A stretch of DNA of 64,000 nt. Origin: Chryseobacterium herbae (lineage in GTDB: Bacteria > Bacteroidota > Bacteroidia > Flavobacteriales > Weeksellaceae). Within the stretch, counting starts at the first letter, position 1; each line of letters opens with the position of its first letter. The stretch covers positions 521,713-585,712 of the forward strand of contig NZ_JAOAMU010000003.1 of NCBI RefSeq assembly GCF_025154075.1. The letters run 5' to 3'. The notes below the pieces were generated by a model. The model saw only the letters and a list, made by a program, of their open reading frames with translations, did no database searches and was not told the origin of the DNA. The position numbers and the translations under genes were made by a program. Of this stretch, positions 25,481 to 34,527 are shown piece by piece.

Positions 25481-27133
25481 ATGGTGAATAAATTAATGAT
25501 CGGTACTCTGTTCCTTTTTAGTACTCAATTTTTTTGTCAGCTGACTGTAAATTTAGAATCTAACTCCCAATACTATATAGATGATGATAAAATAAAACTG
25601 TCCGAAGCAGAGGCCTCTCACAGATTCAGATCCAATAATTATCTGAATCTGAATTATAAACTGAAAAACTTCACTTTCGGAGCACAGCTGGAATCCTATG
25701 AACCTAAGGCTTTACTTAATTATTCTCCGGCTTTTAAAGAGACCAACTTAGCCACTTATTATGTCAATTACAATAACGAGAAAGCTGGGATTGATGTAAC
25801 TTTAGGTCACTTTTATGAACAGTTCGGAAGTGGTTTGGCGCTACGTCTCTGGGAAGACAAACAGCTTGGAATAGCCAATTCTCTGCTTGGGGCTAAAATA
25901 AAATATTCCGACCCGGATCAGATCATAACGGTGAAAGCTTTGGCAGGAAAACAAAGATCAGGGTTTAAACTTACCGATGGGATGATCGGTGGGTTGGATG
26001 CTGAGGTTAAACTTGATTCTCTGATGAATGTGAAAAATCTCCGGACCAGCGTAGAGTTTAGCTACGTTACCAAGTATGAAAACAACAGAGAAAATGCTCT
26101 ATACCCGAAAAATGTAGATGTGTATGCATCACGTCTGAAAATGGAGTATTCCAAATTTGCCATGGAATTCGAATATCTCTACAAAACTAAAGACAATATA
26201 AAACAGGTCACCGTTTTGGATCCGAATAATACCTTCTCAGGAAATGCTTATTACCTCAATCTATCATATGCTACGGACCGGTTTGGAATTATCGCCAATT
26301 TCCGGAGGCTGGAAAATTTCAATTTATATTCCCAGCGTGACCAGATCGGAAATATTTACCATAATGCTGTTCTGGATTATTTGCCGGCACTTACAAAGCA
26401 GTATGACTACAGTCTTGCCAATATCTATGTGTATCAGGCACAGCCCAGACTTGCCTTTCTGCCTCAAAAAAAATCAGGGGAGATAGGCTCCCAGTTCGAT
26501 ATTTTTTATAAAATAAAGAAAGGAACATTCCTCGGAGGAAAATACGGTGTTGATCTGTCCCTGAATATTTCCAATTGGTATGGTCTCAAAGGAACCTATC
26601 GCAATTATATCAATGATAATAATAATTACAGGACAGATTTTTTAAAGCTCGGGGAAAAATATTATGCTGATCAAAGTATAGATATAAGAACAAAACTACA
26701 GGACAGCTGGAAGATTGCTTTTGTTTTCATCAACCAGTATTATAACACGTACAGAACCGAAGAGACAGTAGGCGAGGTGAAAGCAAAAACAATAGTTCTG
26801 GATAATATCTATAAATTTTCAAAAAGCTCTGTGAAACTGGAACTCCAGCATCAGTGGGCAGATAGTTACCACGGAAATTGGGTTGCCGGCCTGGCTGAAT
26901 ATAATTTTAAAAAGAACTGGTCCGTTTTCATCAATGATCTTTATAACTATGGTAATCCGGATAAAGAAAAACAATTGCATTATTACACCGGCGGTCTGGT
27001 ATTCAGAAAAAATAGTTTCAGGGTTCAGGCTTCATACGGAAGACAGCGGGGAGGATTGCTGTGCGTGGGCGGTGTATGCAGATTTGTACCGGAAAGTGCC
27101 GGTTTGTCCCTTGGTGTAAGTGCAAGCTATTAA
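25481..27133 (+). CDS. DUF6029 family outer-membrane protein
   Basis: This 550-aa protein has a signal peptide (MVNKLMIGTLFLFSTQFFCQ) and a long run of alternating amphipathic strands rich in Tyr and Asn, ending in GVSASY, as expected for an outer-membrane beta-barrel. It matches my recollection of the Bacteroidota family DUF6029. A longer frame starts inside tlpA at 25439, but the ATG 10 bp after the tlpA stop gives the signal peptide. Function unknown; co-transcription with tlpA suggests a link to redox or export at the surface. Confidence 0.8.
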   Translation: MVNKLMIGTLFLFSTQFFCQLTVNLESNSQYYIDDDKIKLSEAEASHRFRSNNYLNLNYKLKNFTFGAQLESYEPKALLNYSPAFKETNLATYYVNYNNEKAGIDVTLGHFYEQFGSGLALRLWEDKQLGIANSLLGAKIKYSDPDQIITVKALAGKQRSGFKLTDGMIGGLDAEVKLDSLMNVKNLRTSVEFSYVTKYENNRENALYPKNVDVYASRLKMEYSKFAMEFEYLYKTKDNIKQVTVLDPNNTFSGNAYYLNLSYATDRFGIIANFRRLENFNLYSQRDQIGNIYHNAVLDYLPALTKQYDYSLANIYVYQAQPRLAFLPQKKSGEIGSQFDIFYKIKKGTFLGGKYGVDLSLNISNWYGLKGTYRNYINDNNNYRTDFLKLGEKYYADQSIDIRTKLQDSWKIAFVFINQYYNTYRTEETVGEVKAKTIVLDNIYKFSKSSVKLELQHQWADSYHGNWVAGLAEYNFKKNWSVFINDLYNYGNPDKEKQLHYYTGGLVFRKNSFRVQASYGRQRGGLLCVGGVCRFVPESAGLSLGVSASY

Positions 27134-27246
27134 ACGATTGTTTAGAAAATTATTATTGAATTAAAGACCGTATCAATATATGTTCAGTCATCATTGTAGG
27201 TATTCTAAATTTTATTAATTTGGAACATTATAAAACTTGACCGAAT

Positions 27247-27702
27247 ATGCAAATTCCAGCCGACTCTGTAGCCGATTATATCTCAAAAATTCCTGAAGAA
27301 AGACAGGAAGTATTCAAGAAATTATATGATACCGTGAATGACAATCTGCCGAAAGGTTTTCAGGAAGGTGTCAGTTATGGAATGATAGGATGGAATGTTC
27401 CTCTGGAAACATATCCTGCAGGCTATCACTGTACGCCGGGTTCACCGCTGCCATTCATGGGTCTGGCTTCGCAAAAGAATTTCATCGCCTTCTATCATAT
27501 GGGAATCTACGCCAATCCTGAACTGTTGGATTGGTTTGTCACAGAATATCCTAAACATTCCAAACGAAAACTGGATATGGGAAAATCCTGTGTCCGCTTC
27601 AAAAAGATAGAAGATATTCCTTTTGAGCTCATTGCTGAGGTAAGCAAAAAAATGACAGTGGAAGACTGGATCAATATTTATGAAAGCCAGCTTAAAAAGT
27701 AA
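27247..27702 (+). CDS. DUF1801 domain-containing protein
   Basis: This 151-aa cytosolic protein carries the YdhG-like DUF1801 fold: VADYISKIPEERQEVFKKL, then EGVSYGMIGWNVP, FIAFYHMGIY, DMGKSCVRFKKIEDIP and an MTVEDWINIYE end. The biochemical function is unknown. It stands alone, convergent with the efflux operon; a weak hairpin at 27705-27736 and the dispersed repeat follow. Confidence 0.85.
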   Translation: MQIPADSVADYISKIPEERQEVFKKLYDTVNDNLPKGFQEGVSYGMIGWNVPLETYPAGYHCTPGSPLPFMGLASQKNFIAFYHMGIYANPELLDWFVTEYPKHSKRKLDMGKSCVRFKKIEDIPFELIAEVSKKMTVEDWINIYESQLKK

Positions 27703-27742
27703 AAAAGCCCGTTTCAAAAAAGAAACAGACTTTTCGCTTACT

Positions 27743-27803
27743 TCATTACGACTATCATTTTTGAAGACAAATATTTCTGGGGGCTGAGGCTCTCGAAGCC
27801 CCC
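27743..27803. repeat. Dispersed GC-rich repeat, copy 2
   Basis: TCATTACGACTAT...GACAAATATTTCTGGGGG... matches 12891-12967 except for a 17-nt gap and a few changes; the 25-mer from 27779 to 27803 is identical to 12943-12967. As with copy 1 it sits between convergent genes. Confidence 0.8.
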
Positions 27804-27870
27804 TTCCACTTAAATTTTTTCAACACAAATACCCACAATCATCCGCGAGAACTAAGAAACTCGATTAATA

Positions 27871-29130
27871 TCAAAAATCTATATCCCAAATCCCCGTTTT
27901 CCGTTCCAGTTCTACAAGTGCCACCGCATTATCAGCCACCGTTTCAATATAACGCTGCCTGATATCATTATATGTTCTCTGCGCATTCAGAACTTCCAGA
28001 ATAGAACTTTCACCTCGCTGATAACTGTAGCTGATACCATCCAGAATATTTTTCGCCTCTGAAAGCATGCCATTATCAAACTGTTTCAGCTGCTTCTGTG
28101 TTGCATGATACTGCTGATAAGCCTGCATAACCTCCGTCCGGACACTATTTTGAGTCTGTTTGTATTCTGTTTCCGCCTGCATACGGCCCATTTCAGCTAT
28201 TTTCAGATCCGCATTTCTACGGTTTGAAAATTTCAGAGGAATACTCGCTCCCAGTTTTACTGCATTCACAGCAGGTGAGGGAGCAATTTCATTCGTTGCC
28301 CACGTATTATGCTCTGCGCCTACACTGAGTCCGAGATCGATGACCCGTTTAGACTTTTCAAGCTGAACAAGACTCGCAGCGGTATTGATGTTCTGTTTGG
28401 AAGCCAGAAGATCAGTTCTGTTATTGACCGCCTCGAGAATCAGATCCTCAGGATTGAAATCTCTGTTAAAATCTTTGAAGTCTCCGCTGATGTCCTTTTT
28501 TTCCAAATTTGTTCCTAAGAATATGGAAAGTGCGGAGAAAGCTTGTCTGCTTGTACTTTCCGCCATATACAAATCATTTAGCAAAGAAGAAACTTCCAGT
28601 CTGCTTTGCTTGGAGGTAACCTGAGAAATAGCTCCAAGTTTGTACCGAATGCTGTCGGATTTGGCAAGCTGCTGCATACTGAGATAAGAATCTTTCTGAA
28701 CATCCACCAGAGCTTTTGTTTTTAAAGCTTCAATATATCCGAGAGAAGCATCAGCCACTAGATTTCTCAGAAAATCCTGAAGCAGGAGTTTGGTATATTC
28801 GGCCTGATTTTTTGCAGTTTCTATTCTTGCCTTTCTTTTTTGTCCAAGTTCAAGGGTCCAGCTCAATGAAGTTCCGATGGTATAGCCCATCTTTTTTGAA
28901 ACCCCGTTATCTGAGGTTTCCATTTCAAGCTGCGGATCGGGAAAAATACTTGCCGTCAGGATAGAAGCTTCAGCCATGCTCACATTGTATTTCTGAGCAG
29001 CATAGTTTAAATTTTTTTCCCTGACCTCATTCAGATAAGACGAGAAATTTAAAGTTTCCTTTTCCTGGGCTTTCAGTGCAATTGGAAATAATAGGCCTAT
29101 TGATATAATTAAAGTGATTTTAGCTTTCAT
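27871..29130 (-). CDS. TolC family outer-membrane efflux protein
   Basis: This 419-aa protein is the outer-membrane channel of the RND system. It has a signal peptide (ending LKAQ), two long alpha-helical repeats with the family's ASLGYIEALKTKALVDVQ and QAYQQYHATQKQL helices, and the QRGESSILEVLNAQRTYNDIRQ segment near the C-terminus. It overlaps the 3' end of the pump gene by 11 bp, so the two are translationally coupled. It is closest in style to CusC/CzcC. Confidence 0.93.
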   Translation of the reverse strand: MKAKITLIISIGLLFPIALKAQEKETLNFSSYLNEVREKNLNYAAQKYNVSMAEASILTASIFPDPQLEMETSDNGVSKKMGYTIGTSLSWTLELGQKRKARIETAKNQAEYTKLLLQDFLRNLVADASLGYIEALKTKALVDVQKDSYLSMQQLAKSDSIRYKLGAISQVTSKQSRLEVSSLLNDLYMAESTSRQAFSALSIFLGTNLEKKDISGDFKDFNRDFNPEDLILEAVNNRTDLLASKQNINTAASLVQLEKSKRVIDLGLSVGAEHNTWATNEIAPSPAVNAVKLGASIPLKFSNRRNADLKIAEMGRMQAETEYKQTQNSVRTEVMQAYQQYHATQKQLKQFDNGMLSEAKNILDGISYSYQRGESSILEVLNAQRTYNDIRQRYIETVADNAVALVELERKTGIWDIDF

Positions 29131-32100
29131 CTGATGTTAATTTAGGTTGGTCAAAACGATATTCTGCGAGATAATAGATCGCCGGCAGGATAAATAAAGT
29201 AAGGAGCGTTGAAAACATAAGTCCATACACGATCACTGTGGCTAAAGGTCTCTGTACATCGGAGCCAATTCCAGTAGCTAATGAAGCCGGGAATAATCCT
29301 ATAACGGCTACGGAAGCAGTCATCAGTACAGGTCTGAAACGGTCTTCCGCTCCTTTGATCACGGATGTTTTTAAATTCAATCCCTGTTTTCTGAGCGTAT
29401 TGATATGCGAGACCATGATCACTCCGTTCTGTACCGCCACTCCGAACAGCGCAATAAAACCGACAGCCGAAGAAACATTTAAAGTCATTCCGCGTACATT
29501 CAAGGCCAGCATACCTCCGAATAATGCCAATGGAATAATACTCATCAGAACAAGCGCCTGTCTGAAACTTCCGAATGCTCCGTAAAGAAGTAAAAACATG
29601 ACAGCCAAAGCCAAGGGGACGATGAAAGCCAGTCGGGAATAAGCCCTGTTTTTATTTTCAAATTGTCCGCCCCATTTGATCTGGTACTTCTGATGATCAT
29701 AGCGGATATCTTTTTCAATGGTATCCTGTGCTTCCTTCAGGAAAGAAGATAAATCCCGGTCTCTTAAATTCAATTTAACCGTAAGATGTCTCTTATTCAT
29801 TTCCCGGGTGATTGTGCTTTCTCCGGTGCTTAATTTAATTTCAGCTACCTGTGAAAGCGGTATTTTAGCTCCTGAAGCTGAAGTCAGCATAAGATTTCCG
29901 ACTTTATCCGGAGTATTTCGGCTGTCTTCGGCGTACCGGCAAGAAATATCATAGACTTTATTGCCAATAAATATTTGTGAAATCGCTTTTCCACCCAGAG
30001 CCGTTTCGATGAGGTCGGCTACATCGGAAACATTCAGACCGTACTGTGCAATTTTATCCCGGTCCGCGATGATTTGCAGCTGAGGAAGCGGTGGCTCCTG
30101 ATCGATAGCAAGATCAGCAGAGCCCGGAATCTTTTTTAAAGTGGAAAGAATCTGTTCGGCAATTTTTCTGGTTCCGTCAAAATCATCACCGTATACTTTT
30201 ACAACCAGTTCACTGTGCGCACCGGAAATTTTATCCATAACTCCATCGATCATGGGTTGGGAAAATCCTACAGAAAATCCTGGCATATTTTTATAATCAT
30301 CCGCCAGTTCTTTGATCAGATCCGCTTTGGTTTTTCCTGATGCCCATTCTTTGTAAGGCTTTATTCCTACGGAAACCTCAAAATGGGAAGCGGTCCATGG
30401 ATCTGTACCGTCATCATTTCTTCCGGCCTGTACCATCACATAAGTAACTTCGGAATGTTTCATGGTCTGGGTGCGTAAAGAATCACTCATTTCCTTCGCT
30501 TTGTCTAATGAAATTCCGGGTGGAAGCTGTACCTGAAGCCAGATCGATCCTTCATCCAGCTCAGGAAGGAAATCTTTACCCACCATGAAAGAAAGGAAGC
30601 CTGCAGAAAGCAATATAACACCCGCGGGAATCAATATTTTTTTAGGAGCTTTGATGATTCTTTCGATTCTTTTACCATACAGGCTGCTTATTTTTTCAAG
30701 CCATCGGTTATGAAAAATTTTCTGTGGTTTTTTATAGATGACGTAAGCCAGTCCGGGAATTAAGATCAGTGCTGCTGCCAATGCTCCCAACAATGCGTAA
30801 CCTATTGTAAAAGCCATAGGAGTGAAGAGCTTCTTTTCAACCCGTTCAAAAGCAAACAGTGGAAGATAAGCGGTAATGATAATGACAGTCGAAAAGAAAA
30901 TAGGTTTTGCAATTTCTGTAGCCCTCTGGATGATGGTTTTCTCTTCCAGCTCCTGCTCGGGATGGTCTTCCCGCTTTTTTAAAATGGCTTCAAGCATCAC
31001 AATGGATCCGTCTACAATAATCCCGAAATCTATGGCACCTAACGACAAAAGATTAGCAGGAATATGGGTGAAATACATCAGAATAAATGCAATAAGAAGC
31101 GACAGTGGAATGGTAATCGCTACAAGCAAGGCTCCTCTCCAGCTTCCCAGAAATACAATCAGAATAATAATGACCAGAACAATTCCTTCCGTTAAAGTAT
31201 GAGTAACTGTAGTCAGCGTTGTATTCACGAGATCGGTCCGGTCCAGATAAGCATGAATTTTTACGCCTGCCGGAAGAGTATGGGTGTTCAGTTCCTCAAT
31301 AGCCTGATGAACATCCTTTAAAACGACGGAAGGATTTTGCCCTTTTAACAGTAATACAATTCCTCCTGTACTTTCGTTGTAATTACGACTCCTGTCCGTA
31401 TAACCCAGAATTCCTTTTCTTTCAAGATTTCCGTATTTCAGAGTTCCGACATCATTCAGAAATACAGGGACGCCTTTTTCTGTTTTAATAACAATTTTTC
31501 CCAGGTCATCTAAATCTTTGATGAGTCCGATTCCACGTACCACATAAGCCAGGTCACCTCTTGGGAGCATACTTCCTCCGGCATTACTGTTATTTTTGGT
31601 GATAGTTTCTGTGACTTCAGATAAAGATAATCCATACTGATCCAGTTTCTGAGGATTCAGCTCAATCTGAAACTGGGTGGTGATTCCGCCGAAATTCGTC
31701 ACATCCGCAATCCCCGTGACCTGTTTGATTCTTGGGATAATGACAAAATTCTGCAGATCAGTAAGTTCTCTCAGGCTTTGCCCGTTACCTTCAATGATGT
31801 AGCGGTAGATTTCGCCTACAGGAGAGGTTAAAGGATCCAGACCGGGTTGAGCATTGTAAGGAAGTTCCGCTTCGGATAGTCTTTCCTGAATGCGCTGTCT
31901 AGCCCAATAGTCATCAACACCGTCATCAAAAACCATCGTGATGATAGACAATCCGAAAGTACTTTTGCTTCTCATAATGTGCATTCCCGGAAGACCATTC
32001 AGAGATCTTTCCAGAGGAATGGTGATCTGTTGTTCTATTTCTTCAGCAGCCAGTCCGGGAACCTGTGTCACTACCTGTGATGTTGTGTCGGCAATATCCG

Positions 32101-32215
32101 GATACGCTTCCACAGAGAGTTTAGTCCAGGAATAATATCCGAAAATTCCTAATAGTAAGAAAAGGGCAAGCATCAGCCATCTCTTCTGTATGGAGAGTGT
32201 GAGTAATTTTTTCAT
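29120..32215 (-). CDS. CzcA/CusA family heavy-metal RND efflux pump
   Basis: This 1031-aa inner-membrane antiporter has 12 expected helices and two large periplasmic loops. The helix-4 segment DFGIIVDGSIVMLE matches the HME1 (divalent cation, CzcA-like) signature more than the CusA (monovalent) form. Other marks: VEAYPDIADTTSQVVTQVPG, ITIPLERSLNGLPG and TLNVSSAVGFIALFGVAVQNGV. The predicted substrates are Zn, Co, Cd or Ni ions, by signature only. Order with neighbours is mgtC, adaptor, pump, TolC. Confidence 0.95.
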   Translation of the reverse strand: MKKLLTLSIQKRWLMLALFLLLGIFGYYSWTKLSVEAYPDIADTTSQVVTQVPGLAAEEIEQQITIPLERSLNGLPGMHIMRSKSTFGLSIITMVFDDGVDDYWARQRIQERLSEAELPYNAQPGLDPLTSPVGEIYRYIIEGNGQSLRELTDLQNFVIIPRIKQVTGIADVTNFGGITTQFQIELNPQKLDQYGLSLSEVTETITKNNSNAGGSMLPRGDLAYVVRGIGLIKDLDDLGKIVIKTEKGVPVFLNDVGTLKYGNLERKGILGYTDRSRNYNESTGGIVLLLKGQNPSVVLKDVHQAIEELNTHTLPAGVKIHAYLDRTDLVNTTLTTVTHTLTEGIVLVIIILIVFLGSWRGALLVAITIPLSLLIAFILMYFTHIPANLLSLGAIDFGIIVDGSIVMLEAILKKREDHPEQELEEKTIIQRATEIAKPIFFSTVIIITAYLPLFAFERVEKKLFTPMAFTIGYALLGALAAALILIPGLAYVIYKKPQKIFHNRWLEKISSLYGKRIERIIKAPKKILIPAGVILLSAGFLSFMVGKDFLPELDEGSIWLQVQLPPGISLDKAKEMSDSLRTQTMKHSEVTYVMVQAGRNDDGTDPWTASHFEVSVGIKPYKEWASGKTKADLIKELADDYKNMPGFSVGFSQPMIDGVMDKISGAHSELVVKVYGDDFDGTRKIAEQILSTLKKIPGSADLAIDQEPPLPQLQIIADRDKIAQYGLNVSDVADLIETALGGKAISQIFIGNKVYDISCRYAEDSRNTPDKVGNLMLTSASGAKIPLSQVAEIKLSTGESTITREMNKRHLTVKLNLRDRDLSSFLKEAQDTIEKDIRYDHQKYQIKWGGQFENKNRAYSRLAFIVPLALAVMFLLLYGAFGSFRQALVLMSIIPLALFGGMLALNVRGMTLNVSSAVGFIALFGVAVQNGVIMVSHINTLRKQGLNLKTSVIKGAEDRFRPVLMTASVAVIGLFPASLATGIGSDVQRPLATVIVYGLMFSTLLTLFILPAIYYLAEYRFDQPKLTSDES

Positions 32216-32282
32216 AAGATTGATTGATTGTCTGGAAATCGTGCTGTTCGCCAGGCGAAAGTTTCCTGACTTTTAAAGGTTG

Positions 32283-33377
32283 TTATTTGGTATCCGGCAT
32301 GTAGATTCCACCCTGAGTCATGATGATATCTCCTGGTTTGAGCCCGGAATTGATCCTTACTGCTTTCTCAGAAGTATTACCGGGAACTACAATACGTTTT
32401 GTAAATTCCTGTTTGCCAGATTGTACCCAGACATACTGACGGTCTCCCTGCTGCATCAGAGCACCAGAAGGAATCACTACCGCTTTTTCTGTTCCGGCAG
32501 AATATGTAACCGCTGCGTACATTCCGGGCTTTAATTTTCTTTGTGGATTATCACATTGAATCAGGACTTTAATACTTCGGGTATCTTCATCTACCAGTTC
32601 ACTGATATGATACACCTTTCCGGTAATTTCCATATCCGGATAGGTATTGACTTTCACGGATACAGGGTCTCCGGGGCTTATAAAACGGATGTCTTTCTCT
32701 TTCACAGCACCGGTGATCCAGACTTTTGAAAGTTCAGCGATAATCACCACGGGTTCCGAGTCTTCTTTTAAATACTGCCCGGTGACGATCTTATTGGAAA
32801 TAATTTCTCCGCTGATCGGGGCTTTTATAATATAGGTTCCACCAGAGCTTTTGCTGTTATATGCATTCAGTGTTGACGAAGCGTTGGATAGTGAGGTCTT
32901 TTTATTTTTGTATTCAGTTTCTGCCTCTTCCAGTTCTTTTTGGATACCGACACCGTGCTTAACAAGATCTTGTTGACGTTTGTAATTTTTTCCCGCCAGT
33001 CTCACATCATTCAATGCATCGGAATAGTCTTTCTGAACGGAAGAATATCCGGGAGCAAGGATTTCAAAAACCGGACTTCCTGCATTGACGTGCTGTCCGA
33101 TCGTTACAAAGGATCTGATGACCCTTCCCGAAAACGGACTCGCTATTTCCGCATAATTATTAGGAATGGTTTCTATGGTTCCGGCTGAAGTAATGCTGTT
33201 GCCAGACTCTTGCTCAGTCACCGTTTCTGTAGTAATTTTTTTTAAGACAGGATCGTTGTTCGTTATGGTAACAAGGTTTCCCTGGATGTGGAATGCTTCT
33301 TTTTGTTGAGGTTCTTCTTTTTTACCACTGCAGGAAATGATAAGAGCAAGAACAGGAGAGAAGATCAGTATTTTCAT
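32283..33377 (-). CDS. RND efflux periplasmic adaptor, CusB/CzcB type lipoprotein
   Basis: This 364-aa membrane-fusion protein has a lipoprotein signal (SPVLALIISCSGKKEEP), a lipoyl-like barrel (VIRSFVTIGQHVNAGSPVFEILAPGY), a helical hairpin (about 110-175) and the second lipoyl half (YIIKAPISGEIISNKIVTGQYL), then the beta-barrel and C-terminal domain. It links the pump with TolC. A longer frame begins at 33422, but the ATG at 33377 gives the lipoprotein signal. A 67-bp gap precedes the pump. Confidence 0.92.
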   Translation of the reverse strand: MKILIFSPVLALIISCSGKKEEPQQKEAFHIQGNLVTITNNDPVLKKITTETVTEQESGNSITSAGTIETIPNNYAEIASPFSGRVIRSFVTIGQHVNAGSPVFEILAPGYSSVQKDYSDALNDVRLAGKNYKRQQDLVKHGVGIQKELEEAETEYKNKKTSLSNASSTLNAYNSKSSGGTYIIKAPISGEIISNKIVTGQYLKEDSEPVVIIAELSKVWITGAVKEKDIRFISPGDPVSVKVNTYPDMEITGKVYHISELVDEDTRSIKVLIQCDNPQRKLKPGMYAAVTYSAGTEKAVVIPSGALMQQGDRQYVWVQSGKQEFTKRIVVPGNTSEKAVRINSGLKPGDIIMTQGGIYMPDTK

Positions 33378-33442
33378 AAAGGATATGTTTAGTGGTCGTT
33401 GTTTATTGTTTAGATGGATCATTTTACATTGATTTTTTAGGT

Positions 33443-34138
33443 TTATAAATCGCTTTCAGTGCCGATGATTTCCCAGCTTACCCTTGTGATTTTATCTTCC
33501 AGGGTGAGTCTGCTCACTGCCTTTTCTATAATGTTATCCTGTGGAGATGCGGAATATACTTCGGCGGAAATAATAATGTTTTCAGGCGTATCTGTATCGT
33601 CGCTGGTAAGGGATTTGAGCAAGATCTGATCGGTGGAATTGAATGACTGCATCAGCAAAACTCTTGCATGGTTTTCAATTTCCGTTCTGCATTTAATCGT
33701 GATCAGATATTCTGAAGTGCTGGTGCGGATGGTTTTAGAACCTAATGTTTTTCCCAGCGGGCGTAATATGGTATGCGTTAAAATAATGAGGCCGGCAGTC
33801 ATTCCTGCCTCGGTAACAAATCCTAAAGCAGCCAGTGAGCCTACGGATGCAGAGCACCAGATGGTAGCAGCGGTATTCAGTCCTCGTACGGTAAGTCCGT
33901 CTTTCATGATGACACCACCACCGAGAAAGCCAATGCCGCTCACAATATAGGAAGCTATTCTTCCCGTAGCATCACCCCCGATTCTGAGGGATAATAAAAC
34001 AAATGCCGCCGATCCCAGACATACCAGTGTATTGGTTCTGAGGCCCGCACTTTTCTGATGCCACTGTCTTTCAAAACCGATGGAGGCGCCCAAAATAAGA
34101 GCAGTCAGTAAGCGTGTACCAAATTCTAATGTATTCAT
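33443..34138 (-). CDS. MgtC/SapB family membrane protein
   Basis: This 231-aa protein has the MgtC N-terminal domain: RLLTALILGASIGFERQWHQKSAGLRTNTLVCLGSA, about four membrane helices with SGIGFLGGGVIMKDGLTVRGLNTAATIWCSASVG, followed by a cytosolic ACT-like C-terminal domain (about 140-231). MgtC proteins act in magnesium homeostasis and inhibit ATP synthase in some bacteria. Being first in the pump operon suggests a metal-linked role here. Confidence 0.92.
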   Translation of the reverse strand: MNTLEFGTRLLTALILGASIGFERQWHQKSAGLRTNTLVCLGSAAFVLLSLRIGGDATGRIASYIVSGIGFLGGGVIMKDGLTVRGLNTAATIWCSASVGSLAALGFVTEAGMTAGLIILTHTILRPLGKTLGSKTIRTSTSEYLITIKCRTEIENHARVLLMQSFNSTDQILLKSLTSDDTDTPENIIISAEVYSASPQDNIIEKAVSRLTLEDKITRVSWEIIGTESDL

Positions 34139-34527
34139 AACTTTTTCTTTTTTGCAGGCCTTTTTTCAGGCACACGGAAAAAGTATGCTCAGAAAAGCCT
34201 TAAGGTTGATAATAACTGGCAGGATCTGTGTCCATAGTTTGAATTATTTTGCTGCAAAAGTAGAAGTAACAGCTGTGGCAGGCCGTTAGAGATGTTTTAG
34301 AATGTTATTAGAATTCTATTAGAGAAGTTAGAAGTTGGAGAGTATAGGGGTTTGAGGGTATTAGAGTTGGAGAGTTTGAGAGCCGGAGAGTATATGAGTG
34401 TGGAGTTTAGTTGGTGGTTCGGAAATCGTATCCCGCATCCCGAAACCTTTATAAGTTAATCTAAATTTCTAGTTTACCACGATTCTGTCTGAAATCTGAA
34501 ATCTGGCATCTGATGTCTCAAATGAAT
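34139..34527. other. Intergenic region upstream of mgtC, with low-complexity stretch
   Basis: The part next to mgtC (to about 34262) carries its probable leader. From about 34310 to 34410 the plus strand is purine-rich with repeated GTTGGAGAG-like words (34334, 34369 and similar at 34385), without coding potential. No other feature was recognised up to the kinase stop. Confidence 0.6.
34255..34262 (-). promoter_or_regulatory. -7 box of the mgtC-RND operon
   Basis: TACTTTTG on the minus strand, followed by CAGC, fits TAnnTTTG. The leader to the mgtC ATG would be about 110 nt. It resembles the box ahead of the two-component system (TACCTTTGCAGG). Confidence 0.4.

Noticed and set aside
34139..34262. 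Metal or magnesium riboswitch in the mgtC leader
   Set aside because: Only imperfect hairpins were found and no known riboswitch consensus could be recognised.
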